A stretch of 64,000 bases of DNA from Triglochin maritima (Eukaryota; Streptophyta; Magnoliopsida; Alismatales; Juncaginaceae), in the NCBI GenBank assembly GCA_963682175.1, contig OY821784.1:24347621-24411620 (forward strand), read 5' to 3'. Positions 54,589 to 64,000 of the stretch are shown here, piece after piece. The position numbers were made by a program, and so were the translations under genes. Position 1 is the first letter of the stretch. Every line of letters starts with the position of its first letter. Under the pieces are notes generated by a model. The model saw nothing but the letters and a program-made list of their open reading frames with translations. It was not told where the DNA came from and ran no database searches.

Positions 54589-55650
54589 TTCAACAAGGCA
54601 TATAAATCATTTTTCTCCTCCTTAATGATGTACATTTGGGCTCATCCAAATGGACCAATGAATAATATAAAAGATATGAAAATTAAGCATACAAAATCGT
54701 TGGAACCAAATGTTTTAAGCTTAGGAGGATAAACGAATGTTACCCAATTTGCATTCCTCAAATGTGGTTCCATCTTCCTTTCGATAGTGTAACCGGCTTC
54801 GAATTTGACTCTTCAAGGGTTGGCCGGTCACTACCGATCTCCAATCTCTAAGCACCTACAAGTGTTGATTTAGGTACCCAAATCACTTTCGGTCCTTGAA
54901 CATTAGCTTTGGGAACCGAAACCATTTTGGTTTTGGGAGCCCACACATTTGAGGAACTTTTATTAACAAACAAATGCTTGCCATTTAAAGTAGTATGAGA
55001 TACATGGTTTTTCAATTTAGCATTATATCATATACCATGTTTATCTAATGTTTGTCTTTGGCTACCTAGAAGCATGTCAAGCTTTTTAGTTCCATTTGTG
55101 AATCTTTCTAGATCTTAATTGCACCTTACAAGTTTTAAGATCTAGTTGTTCATCATGTATAGGTGTTACTTTTAGACTAGCAAGATTCAATGCATGTTCA
55201 TGTCTAGCAATCACCTCATTCTTTTCATTCATGATTATTTCAATTTGGCTTTGGAGGTCATTGATAGTTTTTCAATCATTCTTATTTTTATCACAAATGA
55301 TTTCATATTGTTTAACTAAATCATGAAATACATTTTGAAGCTCCTCATATGTGTATGATCCATCATTTGCATTTGAGATTGAGCTATCACCACAATATGA
55401 CTTAGTTGAGCATGAAATTGATCTAGTAGAGCAAGAGTTAGAATCTACCTCACTTTGTTCATCCACAATAGCCATGAAGTATGAGTGAACAACTTGTGTT
55501 CTACTTTGCAAGGAGGAGGATGATGATGATGGTGATGAATAGTCATCCCAAGTGGCTTTGTGAGCTTTCTCTTCTCTTGCTCTTCTCATTTTCTCTTCTC
55601 CTCTCCCTTCTCTTCTTTTTCGCCTCCCTTTCTCTTCTCCCATTTATGCA
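54589..55650 (-). pseudogene. Sirevirus gag C-terminal segment, duplicate 2
   Basis: In the frame 55643-55272 a basic stretch (RRKRREGRGEEKMRRAREEK) leads to KATWDDYSSPSSSSSSLQSR, then FMAIVDEQSEVDSNSCSTRS and YTYEELQNVFHDLVKQYE, the coiled-coil start. Sequence beyond 55272 still aligns with duplicate 1 but has stops. The similarity to 55986-56947 is clear over about 1 kb. Confidence 0.8.
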
Positions 55651-55985
55651 TATTTGCATAGTGACAATTTCATATTTATGCATAATGAAAATTTCATATT
55701 TATGCATAAATTTCATATTTATGCCAACAAAATCAATGAATTCATTCTCTCCCCCAAAGTTCGTGTAATGAAGTTGATCCCCCTTAATTTTGCACTTCAT
55801 TATCCTTTCTAGATAAAGATTTTCATAAATATGCCCCTATCAATATGGTTGAATCTATTATTAAGCTCGATTTTCTCCCATTTTGACATCAAACAAATAT
55901 GAGCTTATAAGCATGTGATGTTCTACACCCAAATATATAAGATATACAATATTAGCATTCAAATTTCATATTTGGAACCAAGTCT
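55651..55985 (-). other. Intervening piece with a Sirevirus 3'-end-like sequence
   Basis: In element sense it includes TTTGATGTCAAAATGGGAGA (about 55894-55875), similar to the purine-rich sequence before Sirevirus 3' LTRs. It also has a short array of CATAAATATGAAATT repeats (55660-55720). This suggests the duplication breakpoint joins a 3'-end-like sequence to a second gag copy. The assignment is tentative. Confidence 0.45.
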
Positions 55986-56947
55986 ATCAATCTTAGGAGG
56001 ATAAACGAATGTTACCCAATTTGTATTCCTCAAAAGTGATTCCAATTCTCCTTTCGATAGTGCAACCAGCTTTGAATTCGACTTTCCAAGCTTGCCCGAT
56101 CACTACCGATCTCTCATCCTTCTTCAAGTACGTACAAGTGTAGATCAAGGTACCCAAACAACTTTGGGTCCTTGAACATTAGCTTTGGAACCAAAACCAT
56201 TATTGTTTTGGGACCCCACACACTTGAGGAACTTTGATTAACAAACAAGTGCTTGCCATTTAAAGTAGTACGAAATACATGGTTTTTAAATTTGGCATTA
56301 TATCATATACCATGTTTATCTAGTGATTGTCTTTGACTACCAAGAAGCATGTCAAGCATTTTTGTTCCATTAGTGAATCTTTCTAGATATTTTCTTAATT
56401 GCACATTACAAGTTCTAAGATCTAGTTGTTCATCATGTATAGGTGTTGCTTTTAGACTAGCAAGTTCTAATGCATGTTATTCATGTCTAGCAATCACCTC
56501 ATTTTCCTCTTTCATGATCATTTCAAATTGGTATTTGAGATCATTTATTTGCTTTCTAGAATTCTTTTTCTTTACACAAATGATCTCATATTGTTTAACT
56601 AAATCATGAAATGTAGTTTGAAGCTCATCATGTGTATATAAATCATCATTATATTTTGATTTTGAGATATCACTAGAGTATGATTTAGTTGAACAAGAAA
56701 TTAATCTAGTAGAGCAAGAGTTAGAATCTACCTTACTTTGTTCATCCTCAATAGCCATGAAGCATGAGTGAGCAACTTCTGTTCTACTTTGCAAGGACGA
56801 TGATGATGATAATGGTGATGAAGAGTCATCCCAAGTGTCTTTGTTAGCTTCCTCCTTCATTTCTCTTCTCTTGCTCTTCTCCTTTTCTCTTCTCTTCTCC
56901 CTTCTCTCCTTTTTCTCCTCTCTTTCTCTTCTCTCATTTTCACTCAC
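55986..56947 (-). pseudogene. Sirevirus gag C-terminal segment, duplicate 1
   Basis: The 56947-56477 frame begins with a Glu/Arg/Lys stretch (ERREREEKKERREKRREKEK) and continues KDTWDDSSSPLSSSSSLQSR, FMAIEDEQSKVDSNSCSTRL, HDELQTTFHDLVKQYEIICV and a coiled coil (QINDLKYQFEMIMKEENEVI). Nucleotide similarity to duplicate 2 continues past the stop to about 55986. Normal Sirevirus gag continues into a coiled coil, as at 185-592. Confidence 0.82.
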
Positions 56948-57507
56948 TCACTTCCTTCTCCTTTTCTTTTTTCTCTCTTCTCACTTCTTCTTCCTCTTCT
57001 TTCTCTCATTTCTTCCTTATCCTTCTTGAGTAATTTGAAGTAGTCTTGAGCAAGGACTTCAATGTCCTCATTCTCCTCTCTTCTCCTTGGCTCAATTGAT
57101 TTGGCATGTAATGCCAAGGTTTGATTCTTCTTGGAAGGTTCCTTCTCCTTCCAATGACTTATTTGGAGCTCATAAGCCATGAGGTCTCCAATTAGATCCT
57201 CCATTTTTAGTTGGGATAGGTCATGTGCTTCCTCAATTGCAACCACCTTGTCTTCCCAATCGTTGCTTAGCGATTGGGTGAACTTCCTTGTCATCTCTCC
57301 TTCACTAATTTTTCTTCCAAGAACCAAAATAGAATTAGTGATATTGGTGAAGTGAAAGTTCATTTGGCTTATGTTCTCACCGATTTGCATAGTGAAAATT
57401 TCATATTTATGCATGAGGAGACAATTGCGAGTTTCTTTAGTTTTACTATCTCCCTCATGATGCATTTGTAGTCTATACGAAATCTCATATCCAAAGCTTA
57501 AAGTCAC
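56944..57507 (-). pseudogene. Sirevirus gag core
   Basis: The frame reads IGENISQMNFHFTNITNSIL, VLGRKISEGEMTRKFTQSLS, WEDKVVAIEEAHDLSQLKME, DLIGDLMAYELQISHWKEKE and then a charged Arg/Glu/Lys region. It aligns with the Sirevirus gag at 9223-9600 (DLSKMKMEDLIGSLMAYEIQ). No zinc knuckle is seen before the charged tail, so that part is deleted or shifted. The N-terminus is broken near 57500. Confidence 0.82.
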
Positions 57508-57660
57508 TAGATACTAAGAAAATTTTCATTCTATTCTTCCAATAATCATAGTTTGATCCATTAAGTAGTGGAGGCCAAGTTGTGTACAATCATTCTACAT
57601 GATTACATGAAGTAGATGTCATGCTAAAATACAGTTAATTATATGAAATCTAGCACCTAA

Positions 57661-57672
57661 GCTCTGATACCA
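57661..57672 (-). promoter_or_regulatory. Primer binding site (tRNA-iMet) of second Sirevirus
   Basis: In element sense TGGTATCAGAGC, an exact match to the initiator tRNA-Met complement, two bases after the LTR end (GATCCTACA). Confidence 0.92.
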
Positions 57673-57674
57673 AA

Positions 57675-58208
57675 TGTAGGATCGTGTTTGGGTCTGATTA
57701 TCTAATCAATTTTACGTTAAATCTCTACTTAAACAATCAAGATGGGAAGTGGAAAGAATTTAAACAATGTAGAGACAAGCACGCAAGTAAACAAGGCAAT
57801 TTTTTAGAGGTTCAGCGTCCCGCCAACTTCCTCTCTTGCAAGTTCCGCAATCTCCGCCTACGTCTTCACTATCAATCTCATTCCGGGTTGAGATTAAGCG
57901 TTTGCACCACGAACTCACGAACAATCCTCGTCGAGCTTGATTTCTTCCTCTCACAACCCGAGAGGGAACACTTTGGGCTTTCACCGAAATCCTTGTTTCT
58001 TGAACAACAATGTTGAGTGGGACAACACTCTCTAGCTTGAGCACACTTTGAGTATGATTTGGATATGATCAAATGTGTTGAAGTTTAAGGATTAGAGTGT
58101 AGTGTAGGAGCTTTTGGGATTGGGAGACTTCTCTCTAATGTATGGGACAATTGTGTGTGTGTGAGGTGTCTTAAGAAAGTGTTCAATCCTCTATTTATAA
58201 GCTCCTAA
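57675..58208 (-). repeat. Second Sirevirus 5' LTR, partial
   Basis: It has the same GATCCTACA end and the same order of blocks (AGAGGTT, CTCTTGCAAGTTCCGC, GCACCACG, CTCACAACCCGAG) as 10133-10480. It is interrupted at 58208 by the chromovirus-type LTR; CCTAA at 58204-58208 would be one copy of that insertion's target duplication. Confidence 0.75.
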
Positions 58209-61012
58209 TGTGACGCCCCCAATCTCACGGGTACGCACACTGGAAAAGACTACAAGTGTCATGATCAGAGACCTCCGCGACGATCGAAGGAGTTACAAAA
58301 GACAGACCAAACAACGACTCGATAGTATGTAGAGAGATCATACATGGATAGATTAACATAAAACATAATTGAAAAGTGAGAGATTATCCATATATGGTAA
58401 CAAGGTCAAATATATTACATCGAGTTCACAAGGGAAATACATCATAGATAATGCAGAAGCAAAAGACAAACTGAAGAATCTGGTCGACGTGTACCTCGTG
58501 TACAGAATCTGCGACTACTCGTCCAGACTACCCTGTAGGAATGTAAGTACCTGCAAGCACCGCATCAACATATGCGTGAGTTTTCTATAAAGAAAACCCA
58601 GTATGCCCAGGTCCAACCGGAGTTATATTGAATAATGCATGCAATCTATCTAAGACAAAAGCATCTAAAACAGAAACAGAAAAACACATAATGCAACAGA
58701 AGGCTACGACTCCATAAGTCGTGTCGGTTGGGCGCACCCAAACCATTCCTTGAAAGGAACCAGAACACCAGCCTCGCTGGTCAAAGGCGGTCACTCGACA
58801 GTGACCCACCGCTTGGCACAAAGCGGTGCACCGGATAAGTATCCCAATTCGCGGCAAGTGACCTACATGGTGCCATCGCAATCTTGGGAATACCTACCCT
58901 GAGACAGAATGGCAGCACGCCTGCCCAGGAATTATCATACGCCTGGCCTCCCAACGTGAAAGTCTTATGCGAATGGCCTCTGGAGCTAGATGACCCACTC
59001 GTGGCCCGTCGGCCCAGAAAACAGAATGTGCCCAAAATTATTAATCAGATTAAATGCAATGAAAGCTACTTAAGCATCTAAAATCTAATGCATCTATAGT
59101 GTATGGAACGAGCTCAAGGAAATATATCCGGATACCCTCCTAATAGACCCCAAACAAATCAAAATCAGAACATCCCAATCAGGATTCAAACGAAACTCAC
59201 AACAGCAAACAATAATCGGATCGGCAAATCAAGATAATAGCTAATCGAGTCATCTACGGGTCAAGATAAGGATGTTATAAGGTCTGATATCCTAAGGGTC
59301 ATACATAACCATATCATAACACTTCACTTTAGTAACATATTGACATGAAAGACACAATGGGATCACGCATTACACCTAGATATATCAAAATCAAACTCCA
59401 CAATAATCTATAGTATGCATCCTTAATTTCAGAGTGTATATGCAATGATAAATGAAATCTCAGAGTATGATCAGAGTTGATATGGGTATGGATTACATGT
59501 ATATCAGTAGGATAATCATGCTGGAACATGCATAAAATATCAGTAGATAATATAGATCTCTAAACTAGCATACATGCGTGCAACGGGTTAATATGTTCTT
59601 TAGAATATGACACGACCAACACATGATATGAAAGAGCCCGTTTACATTCATAAGTGCATGCATGACTACAATGTCAGGAATACACACACATCAGATCATA
59701 TAACCACATTATATCTGCTACTGAAACACAACAAGTCATATAGAGCAAAACACATTCAACACATAGAACACGATAACTTACAATAGGCAAGATAACAAGT
59801 TCAATCGACTCACAACCAGATGCATGAGCCCCTGACCACTCCAACCCACGTGCTTAGAGTATCCCTCTCAGGTAGTCTGTGGTGGGAGAGGGTCAGTAGA
59901 TATCCAATCAAGCAGCCCAGCCCAACAACCGAGCAAGCTGATGCACATGGTGCACTAACCGCATGGCTAGCCCATTCCCGCGCACCCTGCTAAGACCGAG
60001 CTAGCCCATCTAGATCCCCCTCACCTCTATCCTCCCTAGGGTTGTTCCACACCTTTTCCTTACCCTTGCCACCGTCTAGCAGGGCTGGACCAGCCAGCCG
60101 ATACAAACAAAGAGTCAAGAGGATTGAAGACAAATCCCAATCGGATCTTGTGAGCACCAGCCACACCCAACCAGATCCGTGTCCACCCCAAAAATCAGCC
60201 CAGAAGAAACCTCATTACTCCTTGTCGGACCTCACCAGAGCTCGCTGGAGCCCTGGTCCCTTTGGCTATCCCACAGCCAGCCCGATCTAGCGCATGCTCC
60301 ATGCGCACGCTAGAAGGGAACTCGGTTGATGGTGCAACCGATTGCACCAACCACCAACATGGTGCTGGCTGGCCCTCGAGCCAACACCCCCTCCCATACA
60401 ACTCTTCAAGGGTCAGGAGCGTACCTGAATTCACGAAAAACGTTGCCAAAGATTACCGGAGATCAGCCCACCCAGATCTTCGTCTAGTTGCTCCCAGAAG
60501 TTGCACTCTAGCTTGCTCCACTTGACTCGTCGGAGCTCCAAGCACTAGCGCACCGGAGAGGGAGATGGAGAGGGTCTGAATTTCATGGGTGAGGGAGTCA
60601 GAGGGTAGGGATGGCTTGGGTTGAGTGGGTTTTGTTTGCAAACAACCCTCTAACTTCCATAGGCTTCATGGCTATTCAAGTCACATTAAAGCATACCAAA
60701 TGGCACCATTCCAATGGCATCCAAAAGCCACGAAAATGCAAATCCAAACCCTAATGCAACCCTTCCAATTCCATGCTACTTCAACATGGTTTTAGTCCAA
60801 AACTGACCCTACACTCACTCGGGCCCAAATTGAGTCGATCGAGTCAAACAACCGTGCGCTCGTCCGATGTGTCGCACCCGATCGACCAACGAGAAATCTG
60901 ATTAAATCTACTCAAACAAGCATGCCATAATACAATTTGACATTCCGATAAGTCAATTATGCCTAACCGCGGAGAGTGGACTTATTATTATAGTAGGAGA
61001 GCGGGTCTTACA
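58209..61012 (-). repeat. Chromovirus-type LTR (2.8 kb), minus orientation
   Basis: In element sense it starts TGTAAGACCCGCTCTCC and ends GGGGGCGTCACA. On the internal side is the hallmark polypurine region (61013-61040, element sense CGAAATTTATTTAAGGGGGT). GC-rich frames at 59900-60600 have no recognised domain. Palindromes such as GTCGATCGAG (about 60834) lie near one end. Being next to the polypurine tract it is the 3' LTR of its element. Confidence 0.8.
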
Positions 61013-61130
61013 ACCTACCCCCTTAAATAAATTTCGTCCTCGAAATTTGCTATCCCTAACTCTTAACAAGTGCTCTGGATACAAACTCCTTACATCATCC
61101 TCCCGACAAAAAACATGCAATAACAACAAA
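61013..61130 (-). pseudogene. Chromovirus-type pol C-terminal stub and polypurine tract
   Basis: On the minus strand the residues DDVRSLYPEHLLRVRDSKFR, then GRNLF just before the polypurine tract (TTTAAGGGGGTAGGT), are the usual end of Gypsy pol next to the 3' LTR. Upstream of about 61110 the frame contains only hydrophobic sequence of unclear origin. The rest of pol is therefore deleted here, leaving roughly 25 codons. Confidence 0.7.
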
Positions 61131-63930
61131 AACAAGGGGCACCGTAAAAACATTGCCAACAATGGCCGTAAGACAATGAAATACAAGTGTCATGATAGCC
61201 ATAGATTCTGAGAACTAATCATGAACAAATCACATCAATCCAACAACTAACAATCTATATACGTATGACCTAACAACAGCAAGCTAATAATGCATGATCA
61301 TAATGTCTATTGCCAACAACTAATTAGGAATGTCACACAAAATACAGTCACTGAACATACATGAACATATAATATATTTATATCTATATGCACAAGGTGT
61401 ATGAGAACAACAAATAAAACATGGAATTAATCACAAGATCTCCATAGACAATATTCATGCACAAGATATATCTTGGCAGCAATTAAATCATGTGCTAATA
61501 ACAAGATCTCCATGCGTTTATATATCTACATGCACATGATGTATGAGGACAACAATTAAGAGGTGTAATCATAATAATATCTCGATGGCTAAATATATAT
61601 GGTCATGATTTATCGAGACAACCAATAAATCATGAAATCATAGTCATAATATCACAACACGAACTTACTTGCATGAACGACATGCACTCACGTCATGATG
61701 CACATAACAGAAGCAACAAGAATTATAAGAAATTAGGTAAAGCACAACCATGATAATCATAAATCATGAGAATTAAACATGCAACCTGTGGGAGCTATGG
61801 TCATGTTGAGATGATTACACAACACTTCACTCTACTATAACGCAATCGTGGGTTTAGAATTCATTCCTGGATGAATCTAGGTATATGTAGGGGATATATG
61901 TGACCATATGCATAATATAAGATCCCACGATGCAATCATTATAATACAGGTGATAGGCATGCACGCATGAATGGATGACAAATCACTTCTGATTCCAACA
62001 TTTTAGAGCATAGCATTATGCACATAGTTGAATTAAAATGTTCGGTTAGCCATTACATGTAGTGCAATTTGCTGTTTCCAGCAATGATGTCATGCGTACA
62101 AGTATAGCTCCCTAACAATAATCTAAACATGAATATTCCCATAACTCTAGTAGCTAAATAATACATAGGCATGCAACCTCTTAACAACTACTTAGTTAGG
62201 AAAGAATCACATGTATTTAGCAACTAAAGATGTATTAACATGTAGCACCTTCACAACAGTTAAATTATGGGATAAAAATAAACAATAAAATCAGATCTCA
62301 AAGGATAATTATACAAGTATCCGATGTACCTATTTAAGAGAAAATGAAACTCACACAATAGCATGTATTCAGTATGAGAAACACATCCATAACAAAGAGA
62401 GGTATCACAAAAGAGATACTACAAGCATTATATGACAAGAACATTAAATTTCAGACCACATGCACGTTAGTTCTAGCCACACCCAACATGATCAGAGATG
62501 ATATGAACATGCACAAGTATAAAACAATAACATAAGGTAATGAAACATGCTTTTGATATCAATAGTCCAAACCGATTTATAAATTGATCTACATGCATGC
62601 ATTCAGATTTGCTTACTACTTATAAGCCATAGAATGAGTTGCATAAAACATGGATGAGTTCTGATTTCATTTTCATGTGAGAGCATAACAAGACATTTTA
62701 GAGGAGGTATACGAAAATTAGATTATATATGTGATATGGCTACTGCTGGAACGAAATCAAACTAGATTAGCAATCATAGCAATCGACACATATCAGCCCT
62801 ACCGATTGCATTATCACCTATATGGAAATATGCAACTTATTCTCAGATGAGATGTCATGAATATATCTTAGGAAATCGTCAGATCAGAGCGTATACTTGT
62901 ATCGGTCGTTAGTCGACTAAAATCAGAATGAGTCATGCTATATTATTTAGACATATTAGCTAGATCATGCATAGATATAAGGTCTCAAATCAGTGATGAC
63001 TTATGAACTACTGACGTAACAAGTCATGAAATCATGCAAGATCAGGTGACCTAAAACAGTAACAATTCATGTAACTAATGTCTGAACGAAATTATAAATC
63101 CATACATGAATATAAGACCTAAATCAGCAAGCACCTCATGCAAGGAAATCTGGACTCATTGCTAAGTCACGCATAGACCTAGGATCTGTGATTAGTAATG
63201 ATTCATGCAAATATCACCTAAACAAGGTCATGAAATAATGTAGGAGCATGAGTTCTAAAATCAGTAACACCCTAGAAAAATCACATGTTACAACATGTTA
63301 AATACATTAACAAATCAACCAAGAAATCATAATTTCAAACAACAACAGGTGGTGGCAAATCACGCACAAAATGCATGCAAACACAACCCCAACTTTCTCC
63401 CCACAGCCTAGCCTCATCCCTTCTGGTTTCTTTATCAAACCAACAAGGAAGCATGAAGCAAGGGTCATGCTAGTGGCACAAAAGCCCAACTAACCTCTGA
63501 AATTCGGATGGTGCTACACAGTCCACACTATCGGGTGGATCTCCACTTGTGCACTCCAAACCTAAGATCGGCTAACCCAATGGTGCTGGACAAAACTTCG
63601 TCCAACACCAACTCTACATCCTCTTATGCTAAGGGAGCAGAAGCATACCTGAAGTTGGTGGAGAGGAGCCTTAGATTTTGCTGGAATCCCACTGGAACTG
63701 CCTCCCATGCTTGCAAGGTAGTCGCCTCTTGCACTTGCACTTCTTGCTTGCTTGACTGGGTGGACTTGTTGGTGATCTCGACACCAAAATAGGGGAGGAG
63801 GCAAGGGAACTGATAAAGGTAGATAGGGCTAGGTAGTTTTGGTCTCCAAGCACACAAGGCAATTCACAAGAAGCAATTTAACCAATGCAAATACGATCTA
63901 TCACTATCACATGCAATTCTAAAAGATAGG
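61131..63930 (-). repeat. A/T-rich noncoding region, probable divergent chromovirus-type LTR body
   Basis: No coding frame is convincing. Blocks near 62650-62820 (GATTTCATT, GCTGGAACGAAATCAAACTA, CCGATTGCATTA) align in order with 51255-51410, and 63590-63660 (GCATACCTGAAG after a CAACACC block) resembles 60380-60430. It is thus probably another LTR of this type in the same orientation, adjoining the pol stub. The right side ends where the Gypsy LTR starts. Confidence 0.55.
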
Positions 63931-64000
63931 TGTTGAACATTTTAATTAAACCGCAAGTGCACGGCCGCGATGAAGCGGTGGCAAGTACGGGTCGTCCTCA
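63931..64000 (-). repeat. Gypsy LTR 3' end, continuing past the window
   Basis: In element sense the LTR ends GCGGTTTAATTAAAATGTTCAACA, almost the end of the young element LTRs. It carries the conserved block (AAGTGCACGGCCGCGATGAA in plus sense). The remainder lies outside the window. Confidence 0.9.

Larger units (their letters stand above)
54589..58208 (-). mobile_element. Second Sirevirus-like element, 5' part, with duplicated gag segment
   Basis: Minus-strand order from right: LTR part (57675-58208), iMet primer site (57661-57672), gag N-terminus (57507-56944), gag C-terminus copy 1 (56947-55986), an intervening piece (55985-55651) and gag C-terminus copy 2 (55650-54589). The two C-terminal copies share long stretches with roughly 10% divergence by eye. 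Protease and later pol domains are not seen. The LTR is cut at 58208 by the chromovirus-type LTR and the left end by the Gypsy LTR. Confidence 0.8.

Noticed and set aside
59900..60600. GC-rich frames that look protein-coding (Pro/Ser/Ala-rich)
   Set aside because: They lie inside a chromovirus-type LTR, occur on both strands, and the matching part of the related LTR (51450-52250) has different broken frames.

Overview
The window looks like plant (angiosperm) heterochromatin made almost entirely of nested LTR retrotransposons. I found no host gene, rRNA or tRNA gene. The plant assignment rests on Ty1/Copia Sirevirus-type gag, on Ty3/Gypsy LTRs next to an Athila-type primer site complementary to tRNA-Asp, on chromovirus-type LTRs with the usual polypurine tail, and on tRNA-iMet primer sites. 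The species cannot be named from sequence alone. Element names used here are descriptive; lineage labels come from motifs read by eye.

Left part (1-14740). A minus-strand Sirevirus-like Copia element (gag, start of protease, primer site, 1.8 kb 5' LTR at 10133-11908) is split inside its gag zinc knuckle by a complete minus-strand Copia element, copy A (1067-9233, target duplication CCTTC). The Sirevirus truncates a Gypsy LTR (11909-12668), which lies against an LTR fragment rich in GGTCGACC-type palindromes (12669-14740).

Middle part (15586-32337). A decayed plus-strand Gypsy pol (15586-17170, resuming 26268-26444) carries a solo Gypsy LTR (17171-26267). That LTR is itself split by Copia copy B (18462-26105, target duplication ATTTT). 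A minus-strand Athila-like Gypsy begins at 26445 with its 3' LTR. It runs, with interruptions, through a 3' noncoding region, an env-position ORF, integrase, RNase H and RT to 32337, then RT start at 43613-43968 and protease at 47826-48775.

Interruptions of that element (32338-47825). One is an old Gypsy derivative without pol (32338-34228 and 42885-43612). It contains a young relative, 34229-42879 (target duplication TTGAC, LTRs about 1% diverged by eye), which encodes gag and protease plus a tail but no RT, RNase H or integrase. The second is a 2.3 kb solo LTR (43969-47825, target duplication CCATA) holding GGTCGACC palindromes, a nine-unit interspersed repeat and a nested Gypsy solo LTR (44956-46511, target duplication GCGTG).

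Right part (48780-64000). Chromovirus-type LTRs (48780-52670 and 58209-61012, with a related LTR body at 61131-63930) surround a nested Gypsy solo LTR (48998-50536, target duplication CCTAA), further LTR fragments, and a second Sirevirus 5' region with a tandemly duplicated gag segment (54589-58208). The window ends inside another Gypsy LTR.

Most notable: two independently inserted Copia copies share the same deletion of nearly all of RNase H, so the family appears to move with help in trans; the same family has a row of small hairpins with compensating stem changes before the 3' LTR; a pol-less Gypsy lineage keeps a distinctive C-terminal tail in two diverged copies; and the Gypsy LTRs carry two palindromic promoter-region motifs whose arms change together.
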